49,752 bases of DNA from positions 1-49,752 of the forward strand of contig SRZB01000026.1 of the NCBI GenBank assembly GCA_004793585.1, in the 5' to 3' direction. Source of the stretch: Hominisplanchenecus murintestinalis (GTDB lineage Bacteria > Bacillota > Clostridia > Lachnospirales > Lachnospiraceae). Every line of letters begins with the position of its first letter. The stretch's first letter is position 1. The position numbers were made by a program, and so were the translations under genes. This document shows positions 42,765 to 49,752 of the stretch, piece after piece. Under the pieces are notes generated by a model that saw only the letters and a program-made list of their open reading frames with translations, did no database searches and had not been told where the DNA came from.

Positions 42765-42945
42765 GGAGAAAAAATCGTGCTAAAAAGTCTGCTAATTGAA
42801 AAGGCAAAAGTTGCTCGTTCAAAGAGCTTTTTTCTGGTGTTACATAATCCCGTATGTTTGAATATATTGCCGTCCGTTTATATAATGAAAGAAAAAAGAT
42901 AGTAATAATGAGGGAAATGCAGAGGATGCCTTTAATAAACTTGAT

Positions 42946-43131
42946 TTGACAGAGAAACAAAGGGAAGTCTGTCAACGTCTTATAGATTGCAGGGATAAGC
43001 AGGATTTTGAATACGGTACTCATGCGTATATTGCAGGACTGATAGATGCGTTTCATATAATGGCGGTGTTATTCCCAGAGAAATGGGATACAGAGAGAAT
43101 AAGAGAAACTTTATCACGAAAGAACAGGTAA
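42946..43131 (+). pseudogene. Small helical protein fragment
   Basis: Open residues (TEKQREVCQRLIDCRDKQDF, then YGTHAYIAGLIDAFHIMAVL) look like the C-terminal half of a small helical ICE protein. The frame continues upstream (EDAFNKLDL) without a start codon before a TGA at 42886. The only start, TTG at 42946, has no RBS. Probably a remnant of the second ICE. Confidence 0.4.
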
Positions 43132-43281
43132 GGCAGATAATAAAACTGAATAGATTTTTACATAGCCGATTGGTATTGCTAAAAAAACAAAACAGCCAGT
43201 CAGCTTTTTTTATTGCCATAAATTCTTTACATAGTCATCTTGACAAAGTGGCTAAATTTATGCGAAAGGAGGACGCACCCT

Positions 43282-44121
43282 ATGTCAAATTGCAAAGTAA
43301 TCACTCTGACAAACCAGAAAGGCGGTGTCGGCAAGACCACTACGGCGGTCAATCTGGGTGTCAGTCTGGCACAGCAGGGTAAAAAAGTCCTGCTGATTGA
43401 TGCCGATGCACAGGCAAATTTAACCATGTCGCTTGGTTACAGCCGACCAGACGACTTGCCCGATACGCTCTCTACTATCATGCAGGACATTATTGATGAT
43501 AAACCCGTTGATGTTTCCAAAAGTATCCTGCACCATGACGAGGGCGTTGACCTGCTCCCATCCAACATTGAACTGTCGGGACTGGAAGTAAGGCTGATTA
43601 ACGCCATAAGCCGTGAAAGCGTGCTGAAAACCTGCATCAATGAAGTAAAAAAGAATTATGATACAGTCCTTATTGACTGTATGCCGAGTTTAGGTATGCT
43701 CACAATCAATGCACTTGCGGCGGCTGACAGCGTGGTTATCCCGACACAGCCCCATTATCTTTCTGCAAAGGGCTTAGAGCTGTTGCTTCGCTCCGTGTCT
43801 AAAGTCAATCGGCAAATCAATCCCCATCTGCGGATTGACGGTATCTTAATGACGATGGTAATGCCACGCACGAACATTTCTAAAGAGATTACCGCAACGG
43901 TAAAGAGTGCATATGGGCAGAGAATCAAGGTGTTTGATACCCAGATACCCCATTCCATCCATGCAGTAGGAGCCACCGCAGAGGGAAAAAGTATTTTTGC
44001 CTACGACAAAGGCGGCAAGGTAGCCGCTGCTTATGAACAATTCGGAAAGGAGGTAGCGGAGATTGGCGAGGCTCAACGCCTACCTTGCCGATGTAGACAG
44101 GCAGGCACAGGAACGTCTTGA
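43282..44121 (+). CDS. parA: ParA-type ATPase with altered C-terminus
   Basis: 279 residues; AAAGGAGG 7 bases before the ATG. Deviant Walker A KGGVGKTT, Walker B-like TVLIDCMPSLGMLT, and LLIDADAQANLT are intact, so ATPase function is likely. Near GKEVAEIGEA the sequence switches: the end (LPCRCRQAGTGTS) is encoded by TnpV-derived DNA read out of frame. ParA is the first gene of many Tn1549-like transfer modules and normally precedes ParB; no ParB follows here. The protein may therefore be stable but orphaned. Confidence 0.82.
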   Translation: MSNCKVITLTNQKGGVGKTTTAVNLGVSLAQQGKKVLLIDADAQANLTMSLGYSRPDDLPDTLSTIMQDIIDDKPVDVSKSILHHDEGVDLLPSNIELSGLEVRLINAISRESVLKTCINEVKKNYDTVLIDCMPSLGMLTINALAAADSVVIPTQPHYLSAKGLELLLRSVSKVNRQINPHLRIDGILMTMVMPRTNISKEITATVKSAYGQRIKVFDTQIPHSIHAVGATAEGKSIFAYDKGGKVAAAYEQFGKEVAEIGEAQRLPCRCRQAGTGTS

Positions 44122-44263
44122 AAGGCTCATAGAGGACATGAAACAGGCACAAGGTTTAACGGAACAGCTAAAGGCTGAAAATGCGTTAGAATGGACAGGA
44201 AGAGTGAATAATATAAGGGCTTGTGCGAGGGAGGTTGTGAACGAGGAAATTATTTACACATAG
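44063..44263 (+). pseudogene. tnpV: TnpV, 3' fragment
   Basis: LNAYLADVDRQAQERLERLI, then GLTEQLKAENALEWTGRVNN and IRACAREVVNEEI, match the C-terminal half of TnpV, a small transposon-encoded protein of Firmicutes elements. The first half is missing; the fragment starts inside the 3' end of parA in another frame, marking a deletion junction near 44060. Confidence 0.75.
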
Positions 44264-44270
44264 GCAATAC

Positions 44271-44303
44271 AGCGGCAGAGGGTTAAATCTCTGTCGCTTT
44301 TTT
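44271..44303 (+). terminator. Terminator after TnpV fragment
   Basis: AGCGGCAGAG and CTCTGTCGCT (one G-T pair) around GGTTAAAT, followed by TTTTTT. Confidence 0.82.
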
Positions 44304-44392
44304 CTGGAATCTTAGTGTCTGTATTCGTACCTTTCACATTAGAATCTTGAGAAAGGCAGTATAGGTGTTTATAATTGTGTTGGAGGTGTTAA

Positions 44393-44545
44393 ATGGATAT
44401 TCAGATTATTGAACATATAAAGGAAAAGTTACAGGTGGTTATTAATTGCCGACAGATAGATGATGAAATTATGCGGTTCAAATATCACATTGAAATGTTT
44501 GACAAAAAACTACAGGCAAAAAAGATAAAGAATAGCCTGCATTAA
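44393..44545 (+). CDS. Small coiled-coil protein, 50 aa
   Basis: ATG after TTGGAGGTGTTAA, TAA at 44543-44545. Charged, helical (IQIIEHIKEKLQVVINCRQI, FKYHIEMFDKKLQAKKIK). Small proteins of this kind occur in ICE regulatory regions; function unknown. The strong RBS supports translation. Confidence 0.55.
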   Translation: MDIQIIEHIKEKLQVVINCRQIDDEIMRFKYHIEMFDKKLQAKKIKNSLH

Positions 44546-44572
44546 TTATTTGATGTTCTAGTAGTCAACTGA

Positions 44573-44595
44573 TGGTTGAATTAGAGAATCAACCA
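44573..44595. promoter_or_regulatory. Inverted repeat before the XRE gene
   Basis: TGGTTGA and TCAACCA around ATTAGAGAA, with a further GTCAAC just upstream; position 55-80 bases before the XRE regulator suggests an operator. Confidence 0.45.
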
Positions 44596-44650
44596 ATAGT
44601 TCCTTCCAAAAAAAATGCTTATTATGTATGATAAAACTAGGAGGTAAGAA

Positions 44651-45124
44651 ATGAATCAAGAAAAAATTGGAAAATTTATTGCTGAATGTCGTAAAGAAAA
44701 AAATCTTACTCAGTTACAGCTGGCAGAAAAGCTTAACATTAGTAATAGGGCGGTTTCAAAATGGGAAACAGGAAAAAGCTGTCCAGATGTATCGATAATG
44801 ATGGAGCTATGTGACATTCTTGGAATAAATGTAAACGAATTGTTAGCAGGAGAAAGGATTATAATGGAAAATTATCAAAAAAAGGCAGAACAAAATTTGG
44901 TGGAATTACAGAAACAAAAAGAGCAAGCAAACAAGATGAAAAGAAAATTGGAAATATTATGGGGAGTGATTGCAATTATTCTATGTCCAGTTCATTTAGC
45001 TATAAATTATTTTTATCCTGAAAATCAAGGAACATATATTGGTTGGGTGATTTTGATAATAGGGGCTTTTTTGTTTGTACCATATTTTTTGAAATATTAC
45101 AAAGTAGAAATTAAATTGAAATAA
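44651..45124 (+). CDS. XRE-family regulator with membrane segments
   Basis: 157 residues; AGGAGGTAAGAA RBS. N-terminal HTH (GKFIAECRKEKNLTQLQLAE, LNISNRAVSKWETGKSCPDV) is followed by a charged coiled coil (about 73-100) and two membrane helices (LEILWGVIAIILCPVHLAI and IGWVILIIGAFLFVPYFL). Membrane-tethered XRE regulators are common in Clostridia and sense envelope signals. It is probably a resident of the second, decayed element. Confidence 0.8.
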   Translation: MNQEKIGKFIAECRKEKNLTQLQLAEKLNISNRAVSKWETGKSCPDVSIMMELCDILGINVNELLAGERIIMENYQKKAEQNLVELQKQKEQANKMKRKLEILWGVIAIILCPVHLAINYFYPENQGTYIGWVILIIGAFLFVPYFLKYYKVEIKLK

Positions 45125-45189
45125 GTTACTAACTGATATATTTGAACTTTTTTTTGTAAAGAAAAAGCCAAATTCCTATCTATCGGGCA

Positions 45190-45747
45190 GGTAAATATTT
45201 CGTCAAAGAGCCAGACACATAGATGCAGAGCCGATAAACATGTGGAATAAAATCACAGTTTATCGGTTCTGTTTCATTTCATAAGGTTTTAAGGCAAACG
45301 TCCACCAAATAAAAAACGGTGTATGGTGGGTGGTTTTGCTATGCCTGAAAGACTTAACAGATACTCTCCAAACCTGTTTTGAAGTTTGGAGGGATTTTTT
45401 TATGTTCCTTTTTCGGACAGTATTCTATCTGCTCATACAAAACAAGGTCAATTCATACATAGCATGTCAGGGAAAGGCAGGAAGCCAGTTAAAAAAATCC
45501 TTGCTTATGCAGCGAGACTTCTCACCATGAGGGTAGAAGTACAATCTCCATATAACAGAATTATCATTTCCTATAACCGTGAAGGTCACAGTGCCTTTGC
45601 GGTTTTTCTTTTGTCGTTTTTTATCGGAATATACCGCAGGGTTGTTTCTGATATGCGGTGTCGTTCTCCGCCGCTCCATCTGGATTTTTACAGTTCAAAC
45701 TATCTTACACGGACTTCTGCCGCCGCAGGCAAGCCGACTAGACCTAT
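45190..45747 (+). repeat. Degraded second copy of KTR 3' end plus sigma-gene leader
   Basis: Homologous in order to 35060-35551: a KTR gene end with stops (about 45190-45237), GCAGAGCCGATAA, ACAGTTTATCG, hairpin CCACC/GGTGG (45302-45329), a terminator TCTCCAAAC/GTTTGGAGGGA followed by seven T (about 45366-45402), and AACCGTGAAGG/CCTTTGCGGTT followed by TTTCTTTT (45575-45610). The hairpins are kept while the intervening sequence has diverged, which supports selection on structure. Confidence 0.65.
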
Positions 45748-46092
45748 ATGGACAAGCTTTTTATTCCTGTTCAAGGCTGTTTGCTTGAAGTCGTGCGAGA
45801 GCAATACACGGATTTCTGTCGGGATAAAGAGCGGTGGCGTTATCTTCAGAAACTGGATCCAAAGAACAGCCTGCTTTCTTTGGATGGGTTTGTTGATGAT
45901 GCGGGCAATGCTCTGGATTTCATAGCTGATGAAGCGGTAGACATTGCAGAAACTGTTGTCAATGTGGTGATGGTAGACAGGCTGAAAGACACCCTGCCCT
46001 TATTGTCAGATAGCGAGCAGGCATTGATAAAGGCAAATTTCTTTGACGGATTTTCCGAACGGAAATGCCCCAGACGGCGGCAAATTCGTTGA
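45748..46092 (+). pseudogene. Sigma-like factor, truncated at region 4
   Basis: About 105 native residues (LFIPVQGCLLEVVREQYTDF, ERWRYLQKLDP, DTLPLLSDSEQALIKANFFD, GFSER) match ICE-borne sigma factors in which the final HTH would follow GFSER. Instead the reading frame runs into sequence of the Orf14-like pseudogene at about 46061 and stops at 46092. With its DNA-recognition helix gone it is probably non-functional. It differs from the intact factor at 35552. Confidence 0.72.
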
Positions 46093-47166
46093 TAAAAACA
46101 AGACAGCAGGGAAAACGGACAATCAAGACGACCGTCAGAAATGCGGAAAAAACCATCAAGACCGCAGACAAAGCACGGTCAAGGCGACGGAAAAAGGCGT
46201 GAAAACTGCAAAGGCGACATCCAAGACAGCTATAAGACCACCGAGCAGACCGCAAAGGCGGCGCAGAAAACGACAAAAGTGTCCGCCAAAGCCGCCCAGA
46301 AAGTCACCGCAAAGGCGACAGCACATCCTATACCCCTGTCAGTGCGGAGGTGGAAGCCTACACGCCGCTGATACAGAAGTATGCGAAGCAGTACGGAATC
46401 CCCGAATATGTGGAGCTTATCAAGGCGGTGATGATGCAGGAATCTGGCGGCAAAGGCAACGACCCGATGCAGGCGGCGAAGGGGAGCTTCAACAAGAGAT
46501 ACTCCCATGAGCCAAACGGCATCAAAGACCCCGAATATTCCATCGAGTGCGGCGTACAGGAACTGAAAGCTGCCCTCATTTCAGCCGAGGTGGAGAATCC
46601 GATTGACATGGAGCGCATCAAGCTCGCTTTGCAGGGCTACAACTTCGGCAACAGGTATATCTCATGGGCAAAGACCAACTACGGCGGCTATTCCTATGCA
46701 AATGCAGTGGAGTTTTCCGCAATGCAGGTGAAGCGGCTCGGTTGGGAGAAATACGGCGACACGCAGTACCCCGCCCATGTGTTACGTTATTACCCATACG
46801 GACGTTTACAAGTGGCGGCAATCAAGCCATTGTAGAGGTTGCTTTGACGCAGTTTGGTAACGAGGGCGGTCAGCCTTATTGAAGCTGGTACGGCTTTGAG
46901 GGACGTGTGGAGTGGTGTGCCTGCTTCGCATCGTGGTGTGCCGACCAGTACTGGTATCTGGAGAGCAGCATCACCCCGAAATTCTCTCTCTGTTCAGACG
47001 GAGTGAACTGGTTCGAGGGCAAAGGGCAATGGCAGGATAAGGACTATGAGCCGCAGGCAGGCGACCTTATTTTCTTTGACTGGGGGAGCGACGGCTCAAT
47101 CGATCATGTGGGAATCGTGGAGAAATGCGAGAATGGGACGGTCTATACCGTGGAGGGCAACTCTGG
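46061..47166 (+). pseudogene. Second Orf14-like lysozyme/CHAP gene, decayed
   Basis: Homologous to 25257-26574 of the intact gene. Lesions in order: the 5' third is absent (junction with the sigma fragment); frameshifting around 46150-46215; loss of about 175 bases that removes the membrane helix; a frameshift at about 46803 (four bases lost at PYGR); TGG to TGA at 46880; and the 3' end lost after TVEGNSG at 47166. Catalytic segments QESGGKGN, VEWCACFASWC and IDHVGIVEK remain readable in separate frames. Confidence 0.88.
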
Positions 47167-47395
47167 CTCTTTCGCTTTACATATAAACATTTTTAGCATA
47201 TACAGCTACTTAATGTTGGTTTATGCACACATATAATTTTCTATTTTCACAGCAATAATTTTAAAGTTTGCATTTACAATAATCGGCAGTTGATTACTAA
47301 AGCAATCCTCTAAAATACTGGTAATTTTGGAAATAAAAAAAATATTCTGTTTGTTTGGGAATATATTCGTTTGGTGATAGGTTTCTTAAAATAAT
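47167..47395. other. AT-rich gene-free stretch
   Basis: Follows the break in the Orf14-like pseudogene. Contains an imperfect inverted repeat ATAAACATT/AATGTTGGTTTAT (about 47182-47225). No gene, promoter or known element end was recognised. Confidence 0.4.
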
Positions 47396-47721
47396 TTAAA
47401 ACAAATGTGTATCACTCCAACTTTTCATATCTTTTAAAATTGGAATAAAACTTTTCCCAATTCAGTCAAAGAATATTCTACTTTTGGTGGGACTTCTGGA
47501 TATATGTATCTGGAAATAAAACCATCCTGCTCTAGTTCACGGAGTTGCTTTGTTAAAGTTGATTGCGTAATGTCACCTAACCGTCTTCTTAATTCTCCAA
47601 ATCTTTGTACTTCATATTCAGCGATATACCACAATATTGTTATTTTCCATTTTCCACTTAAAATATTTTGAATCCTAACCATAGCAACACATTGGGGTAA
47701 TGGTGCTTTCATATTGCTCAT
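47396..47721 (-). pseudogene. HxlR-family regulator, frameshifted near the C-terminus
   Basis: Start at 47721; RBS GGAGGGATTTTATG-type upstream. Winged helix typical of HxlR: VRIQNILSGKWKITILWYIA, FGELRRRLGDITQSTLTKQL, DGFISRYIYPEVPPKVEYSL. At TELGK the frame shifts (one G apparently lost around 47455-47460) and ends LFQF-stop at 47434. The other frame restores the normal end, SFIPILKDMKSWSD, with a stop at 47396. The DNA-binding wing is whole, so a shortened protein may still work. Divergent from pyrD. Confidence 0.75.
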
Positions 47722-47776
47722 AAAATCCCTCCGTTTTTTAGTTGCATTATACTACGCTGTCCCGTTTCTTTCAAGG

Positions 47777-47801
47777 TACTAGTATTTTTGATACCGGTAT
47801 C
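47777..47801. promoter_or_regulatory. Two palindromes between HxlR-like and pyrD genes
   Basis: TACTAGTA (47777-47784) and the perfect GATACCGGTATC (47790-47801), centres 15 bases apart, in the divergent promoter region; candidate binding site of the HxlR-type regulator. Confidence 0.5.
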
Positions 47802-47853
47802 TTTTTTAGCACTATAGACAAAAAAAGACAGTACTTTTCTTTTTATAAATGAT

Positions 47854-47862
47854 TGCTATAAT
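47854..47862 (+). promoter_or_regulatory. Extended -10 promoter of pyrD
   Basis: TGCTATAAT with a consensus -10 and the extended TGN element; no good -35 at 17 bases, as usual for extended promoters. Lies 15-23 bases before the GTG. Confidence 0.6.
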
Positions 47863-47876
47863 GTGATGCAAGAAAG

Positions 47877-48791
47877 GTGGTGAGAGAGATAAATACATCA
47901 ATAAATATAGCGGGGGTATCTTTTAAGAATCCAATTATGCCTGCTTCTGGAACATTTGGCTCAGGACAAGAATATAGCGAATTTATTGATTTGAACCAAT
48001 TAGGTGCTGTTGTTACAAAAGGTGTTTCTTACTATCCGTGGGAGGGAAATCCACCGCCCAGAATCATGGAAACAGCTAGTGGAATGATAAATGCTGTTGG
48101 TCTACAAAACCCAGGAATTGATGTTTTCTTAGAGAGGGATATTCCATTCCTACAAAAATTTAATACAAAGGTAATTGTTAATGTTTGTGGTAATACAGTA
48201 AATGATTATATAAAAGTTGTGGAACGCTTATCTGAACAGGCAATAGATATGTTGGAAATCAATATATCATGCCCTAATGTAGAGCATGGAGGGATTGCTT
48301 TTGGTCAAGAGCCAAAAATGGTGGAATATATAACAAAGGAAATCAAAAAAGTAGCTAATCAGCCTATCTCTATGAAATTAACACCAAATGTTACTGACAT
48401 AACAGAAATTGCAAAAGCGGCTGAATGTGGCGGGGCAGATGCTCTTTCTCTGATAAATACGATTACTGGTATGAGAATTGATGTAAAGAAAAGAGATTTT
48501 AGTGTTGCAAATAAAACAGGTGGATTATCTGGTGCAGCTATTAAACCGATTGCACTTCGTATGGTCTATCAAGTTTATAAGGCAGTTCAGATTCCAATTA
48601 TTGGAATGGGCGGAATTTCAACAACGGATGATGCATTGGAATTTATTATGGCAGGTGCGACAGGGGTTGCGATTGGAACTGCAAATTTCAACAATCCTTA
48701 TGTCATGTTGGAAGTTATTAAAGGATTAAATAACTATATGGGAGAAAACGGTATTGAGGATTTAAAAGAAATCAGAGGTATTGTTGATTGA
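47877..48791 (+). CDS. pyrD: Dihydroorotate dehydrogenase, type 1B catalytic subunit-like
   Basis: About 304 residues from GTG at 47877 or 47880. FMN-barrel landmarks: FKNPIMPASGTFGSG, PPPRIMETASGMINAVGLQN, VNVCGNT, the catalytic Cys loop NISCPNVEHGG, MKLTPNVTD, LINTITGMRID, GLSGAAIKP and MGGISTTDDA. It oxidises dihydroorotate to orotate in pyrimidine synthesis. Type 1B enzymes need PyrK, which is absent beside it; a radical SAM gene follows instead. The isolated setting next to HxlR suggests a specialised or transferred copy. Confidence 0.88.
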   Translation: MVREINTSINIAGVSFKNPIMPASGTFGSGQEYSEFIDLNQLGAVVTKGVSYYPWEGNPPPRIMETASGMINAVGLQNPGIDVFLERDIPFLQKFNTKVIVNVCGNTVNDYIKVVERLSEQAIDMLEINISCPNVEHGGIAFGQEPKMVEYITKEIKKVANQPISMKLTPNVTDITEIAKAAECGGADALSLINTITGMRIDVKKRDFSVANKTGGLSGAAIKPIALRMVYQVYKAVQIPIIGMGGISTTDDALEFIMAGATGVAIGTANFNNPYVMLEVIKGLNNYMGENGIEDLKEIRGIVD

Positions 48792-48817
48792 AAATATTAC
48801 GAAAAGGAGAAATGATT

Positions 48818-49702
48818 ATGCATTACACAGGAACGATTTGGCGTCCGCCATATGAAGCATATTCTCTGCTTATTCAAGTGACAGCAGGGTGTACGCATCA
48901 CTCATGTAAATTTTGTACGCTTTATGAGGATTTGCCTTTTAAATTTAAGTTATCGCCTTTTTCAGAGATAGAACAGGACTTAGCAGAAGCCAGCAAATAT
49001 TATCATAAAGTACCAAGAATATTTTTTACGGGCGCAAATCCATTTGTCTTAAATACGGAAAAACTAAAAGCATTAGCAAAAATGGTAAAAGAATATTATC
49101 CGAAATATGAAACGATTGGATGCTTTGCAAGAATTACAGATATAACACCTAAAACGGTTGAGGAATTAAGAGAACTTCGTGCATTGGGTTATGATGGAAT
49201 CACAATAGGTGTTGAAACTGGCGATGATGAAATGCTTGCTTTTATGAACAAAGGCTTTCAATCAAAGGACACGATTGAACAATGCAAAAAGTTGGAAGCA
49301 GCTAATATTAGCTACAATTTCTTTTATCTGACGGGAATTTCGGGTGCAGGACGGGCAGAGATTGGAGCAAAAGAAACTGCTAAAGTTTTTAATCAGCTTC
49401 ATCCGAGAATTATAGAATCTTCCATGCTTACAATTTATAAAAATTCAGAATTGTATGAGGAAATACAAAAAGGAAATTGGAGGGAGGAAAGCGAAATTGA
49501 AAAATTGATTGAGCTAAAGATACTTATCGAAAACCTAAAAATTACTACCCGTATTGTTACTGACGGTGCATCGAACTTAATACAGGTAAGAGGAAATCTT
49601 CCGAAAGACAAGGAAAAACTGATGAAACATTTACAGTATCAAATTTCCAATGTGGATGAATCGGTATTAAGAGAATATCGTGTCAATTTAAGACATCTTT
49701 AA
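48818..49702 (+). CDS. Radical SAM enzyme
   Basis: 294 residues from ATG 48818, with AAAAGGAG 8 bases upstream. The iron-sulfur cluster motif is CTHHSCKFC (about residues 25-33), followed by FFTGANPFVL and GITIGVETGDDEML, typical of the Elp3-like/anaerobic-coproporphyrinogen branch. No extra C-terminal cluster or methyl-carrier domain is visible. Starts 26 bases after pyrD and likely shares its transcript. Substrate unknown. Confidence 0.82.
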   Translation: MHYTGTIWRPPYEAYSLLIQVTAGCTHHSCKFCTLYEDLPFKFKLSPFSEIEQDLAEASKYYHKVPRIFFTGANPFVLNTEKLKALAKMVKEYYPKYETIGCFARITDITPKTVEELRELRALGYDGITIGVETGDDEMLAFMNKGFQSKDTIEQCKKLEAANISYNFFYLTGISGAGRAEIGAKETAKVFNQLHPRIIESSMLTIYKNSELYEEIQKGNWREESEIEKLIELKILIENLKITTRIVTDGASNLIQVRGNLPKDKEKLMKHLQYQISNVDESVLREYRVNLRHL

Positions 49703-49752
49703 ATCGGAGAAACATCAAAGAATGTAGGAAATAAGCGGGGAAACGGTCTTAA

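Overview
The window is a low-to-medium GC Gram-positive sequence, most likely from a gut Clostridia/Lachnospiraceae-type bacterium. The evidence is the strong AAAGGAGG-type ribosome binding sites, a Tn916/Tn1549-family (Firmicutes CTn) conjugation module, class B sortase, MerR/PadR/TetR-controlled ABC exporters, TnpV and C_GCAxxG_C_C-type cargo. No chromosomal marker pins the genus.

Layout. (1) 1-2890: a phage-type endolysin (lysozyme + CHAP + SH3-like) and a minus-strand cluster of three small genes (an AbrB-type regulator and two unknowns). (2) 2894-42589: one integrative conjugative element, entered through the amputated 3' end of its giant helicase/methylase gene. It carries an AT-rich cargo operon (PhzF-like, two unknowns, NTF2-like, C_GCAxxG_C_C, a small membrane protein). 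Its transfer module is TOPRIM/DUF3991, DpnD/PcfM-like, DUF3789, MobC, relaxase, PcfB, VirD4, Maff2, VirB6-like, PrgI, VirB4, sortase B and an Orf14-like lysozyme/CHAP protein. (3) Inside that module, two different group II introns with intact maturases split the two motor ATPases: VirD4 (intron 13562-16096) and VirB4 (intron 20816-23271). (4) 26657-30111: a Recombinase-In-Trio (RIT) element, three overlapping tyrosine recombinase genes between inverted repeats, lies against the stop of the Orf14-like gene. (5) 30199-35110: a resistance/export cargo with a MerR remnant, a TetR regulator with matching operators, a DrrAB-like exporter, PadR, a truncated DUF1700 gene, a second BcrA-like ABC pair and a KTR zinc-ribbon protein. 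(6) 35111-39544: a structured leader, a sigma-like factor, a MazF/PemK toxin, four consecutive genes carrying five excisionase-like HTH domains, and the integrase. (7) 39784-42589: two right-end cargo genes, a 427-residue tail-anchored protein of unknown function and an ORF6N protein whose gene and flanks carry a family of related palindromes. (8) 42590-42631: the 3' half of a tRNA-Arg(CCT), read here as the right attachment site. (9) 42676-47166: debris of one or more further ICEs (ParA joined to a TnpV fragment, an XRE membrane regulator, a second copy of the leader, a truncated sigma factor, and an Orf14-like pseudogene with at least four lesions). (10) 47396-49752: a frameshifted HxlR regulator divergent from a dihydroorotate dehydrogenase and a radical SAM gene.

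How it works together. The relaxase, MobC and an oriT-like hairpin would process DNA. PcfB and VirD4 would couple it to a VirB4/VirB6/PrgI/Maff2 channel, and the lysozyme/CHAP protein would open the wall. The integrase and Xis-like proteins would move the element in and out of tRNA-Arg. Both motor ATPases depend on group II intron splicing. The loss of most of the helicase gene at the left edge suggests this copy is a recombinant or partly decayed ICE, although the rest of the transfer module is open.
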